A DNA stretch of 6,775 nt from Acidobacteriaceae bacterium (GTDB taxonomy: Bacteria; Acidobacteriota; Terriglobia; Terriglobales; Acidobacteriaceae), in assembly GCA_003154055.1 (NCBI GenBank), contig PMCH01000148.1:4128-10902 (forward strand), written 5' to 3'. Numbering within the stretch: position 1 is the stretch's first letter; every line of letters starts with the position of its first letter. The notes under the pieces were generated by a model that saw nothing but the letters and a program-made list of their open reading frames with translations, was not told the origin of the DNA and searched no databases. The position numbers and the translations under genes were made by a program. This document shows positions 6,347 to 6,775 of this stretch, piece after piece.

Positions 6347-6775
6347 TCAGCCCACTTCAACCAATCCGTAGCTGTTCTGCCAGAGCGCGCGCATGTGCTT
6401 CAGGGCGCGGTTGATTTCTTCCTGCGAGATTTCCCGATTCGGCCCTGCGATCACCCATGCCGCCTCGCGCTTCGCGGCTTCGAGGAGTTGGCGGTCGCGA
6501 ATCAGGTTGGCGACGCGAAAACTCGGGATGCCGGCCTGCTTGGTGCCGAAGAATTCTCCGGGACCGCGAAGTTCGAGATCGAGTTCGGCAATCTGGAAAC
6601 CGTCCGTCGTGCGAACCATGGCGTCGAGACGGCGCTGGCCCTCCTCGGTGACCTTGCCGCCGTGCATCAGGACGCAGTACGACTTGGCGGCGCCGCGCCC
6701 GATGCGTCCGCGAAGCTGGTGCAATTGTGCGAGCCCGAAGCGGTCGGCGTGCTCGATCACCATCACGGTGGCGTT
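6347..6775 (-). CDS. recG: ATP-dependent DNA helicase RecG, C-terminal end (5' part beyond the right edge)
   Basis: RecG is a superfamily 2 helicase that remodels stalled replication forks and branched recombination intermediates. Only the last 142 codons are inside the window, and the frame is open through the right edge (NATVMVIEHADRFG). Helicase motif VI, QLHQLRGRIGRG, is complete, with the arginines expected for ATP hydrolysis. It is followed by the RecG signature LDLELRGPGEFFGTKQAG and the usual C-terminal helix and tail ending YGLVEVG, stop TGA at 6347-6349. No defect is visible. The gene runs convergently towards the cheA-cheB remnant, with 60 bases between the stops. Confidence 0.95.
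   Translation of the reverse strand, partial: NATVMVIEHADRFGLAQLHQLRGRIGRGAAKSYCVLMHGGKVTEEGQRRLDAMVRTTDGFQIAELDLELRGPGEFFGTKQAGIPSFRVANLIRDRQLLEAAKREAAWVIAGPNREISQEEINRALKHMRALWQNSYGLVEVG

Overview
This is a GC-rich bacterial window of dense, mostly housekeeping genes. The secreted DxDxDG protein, the sequence of the membrane-anchored M23 peptidase and the CheA type suggest an Acidobacteriota (Terriglobia-like) chromosome. That assignment rests on family resemblance from memory, not on a search. No mobile element, CRISPR array, tRNA or rRNA gene was seen.

Layout. Bases 1-2782 carry four genes on the minus strand. In transcription order they are thiL (thiamine-monophosphate kinase), a small secreted protein with a calcium-loop-like motif, a CASTOR-type ACT-domain protein, and a radical SAM enzyme that runs off the left edge. 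Gaps of 59-119 bases separate them, so they are a loose directon rather than a tight operon. The 479-base divergent gap at 2783-3261 holds a good sigma70-like promoter for the next gene. That plus-strand gene encodes a membrane-anchored, coiled-coil M23/LytM peptidase that should remodel the cell wall; its best start is the GTG at 3262. A short non-coding stretch (4174-4387) that can fold into several hairpins leads into cheA. After cheA, the 3' end of recG (minus strand) enters from the right edge, convergent with it.

The most unusual item is the chemotaxis locus. The cheA reading frame is damaged twice. (1) Its recognisable N-terminus begins at the TTG at 4388 but meets an in-frame TAA at 4427-4429, inside the first helix of the Hpt domain. 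(2) Its C-terminal CheW-like domain breaks off after about 45 residues and continues, in frame, as the last 75 or so residues of CheB methylesterase. This is what an internal deletion from cheA into a downstream cheB would leave. The remnant keeps only the aspartate of the CheB catalytic triad. The Hpt histidine and the ATPase boxes still look intact. The simplest reading is a decaying chemotaxis locus in a lineage losing the pathway, but a misassembled or chimeric contig could give the same join and must be excluded. No other che gene is present in the window.
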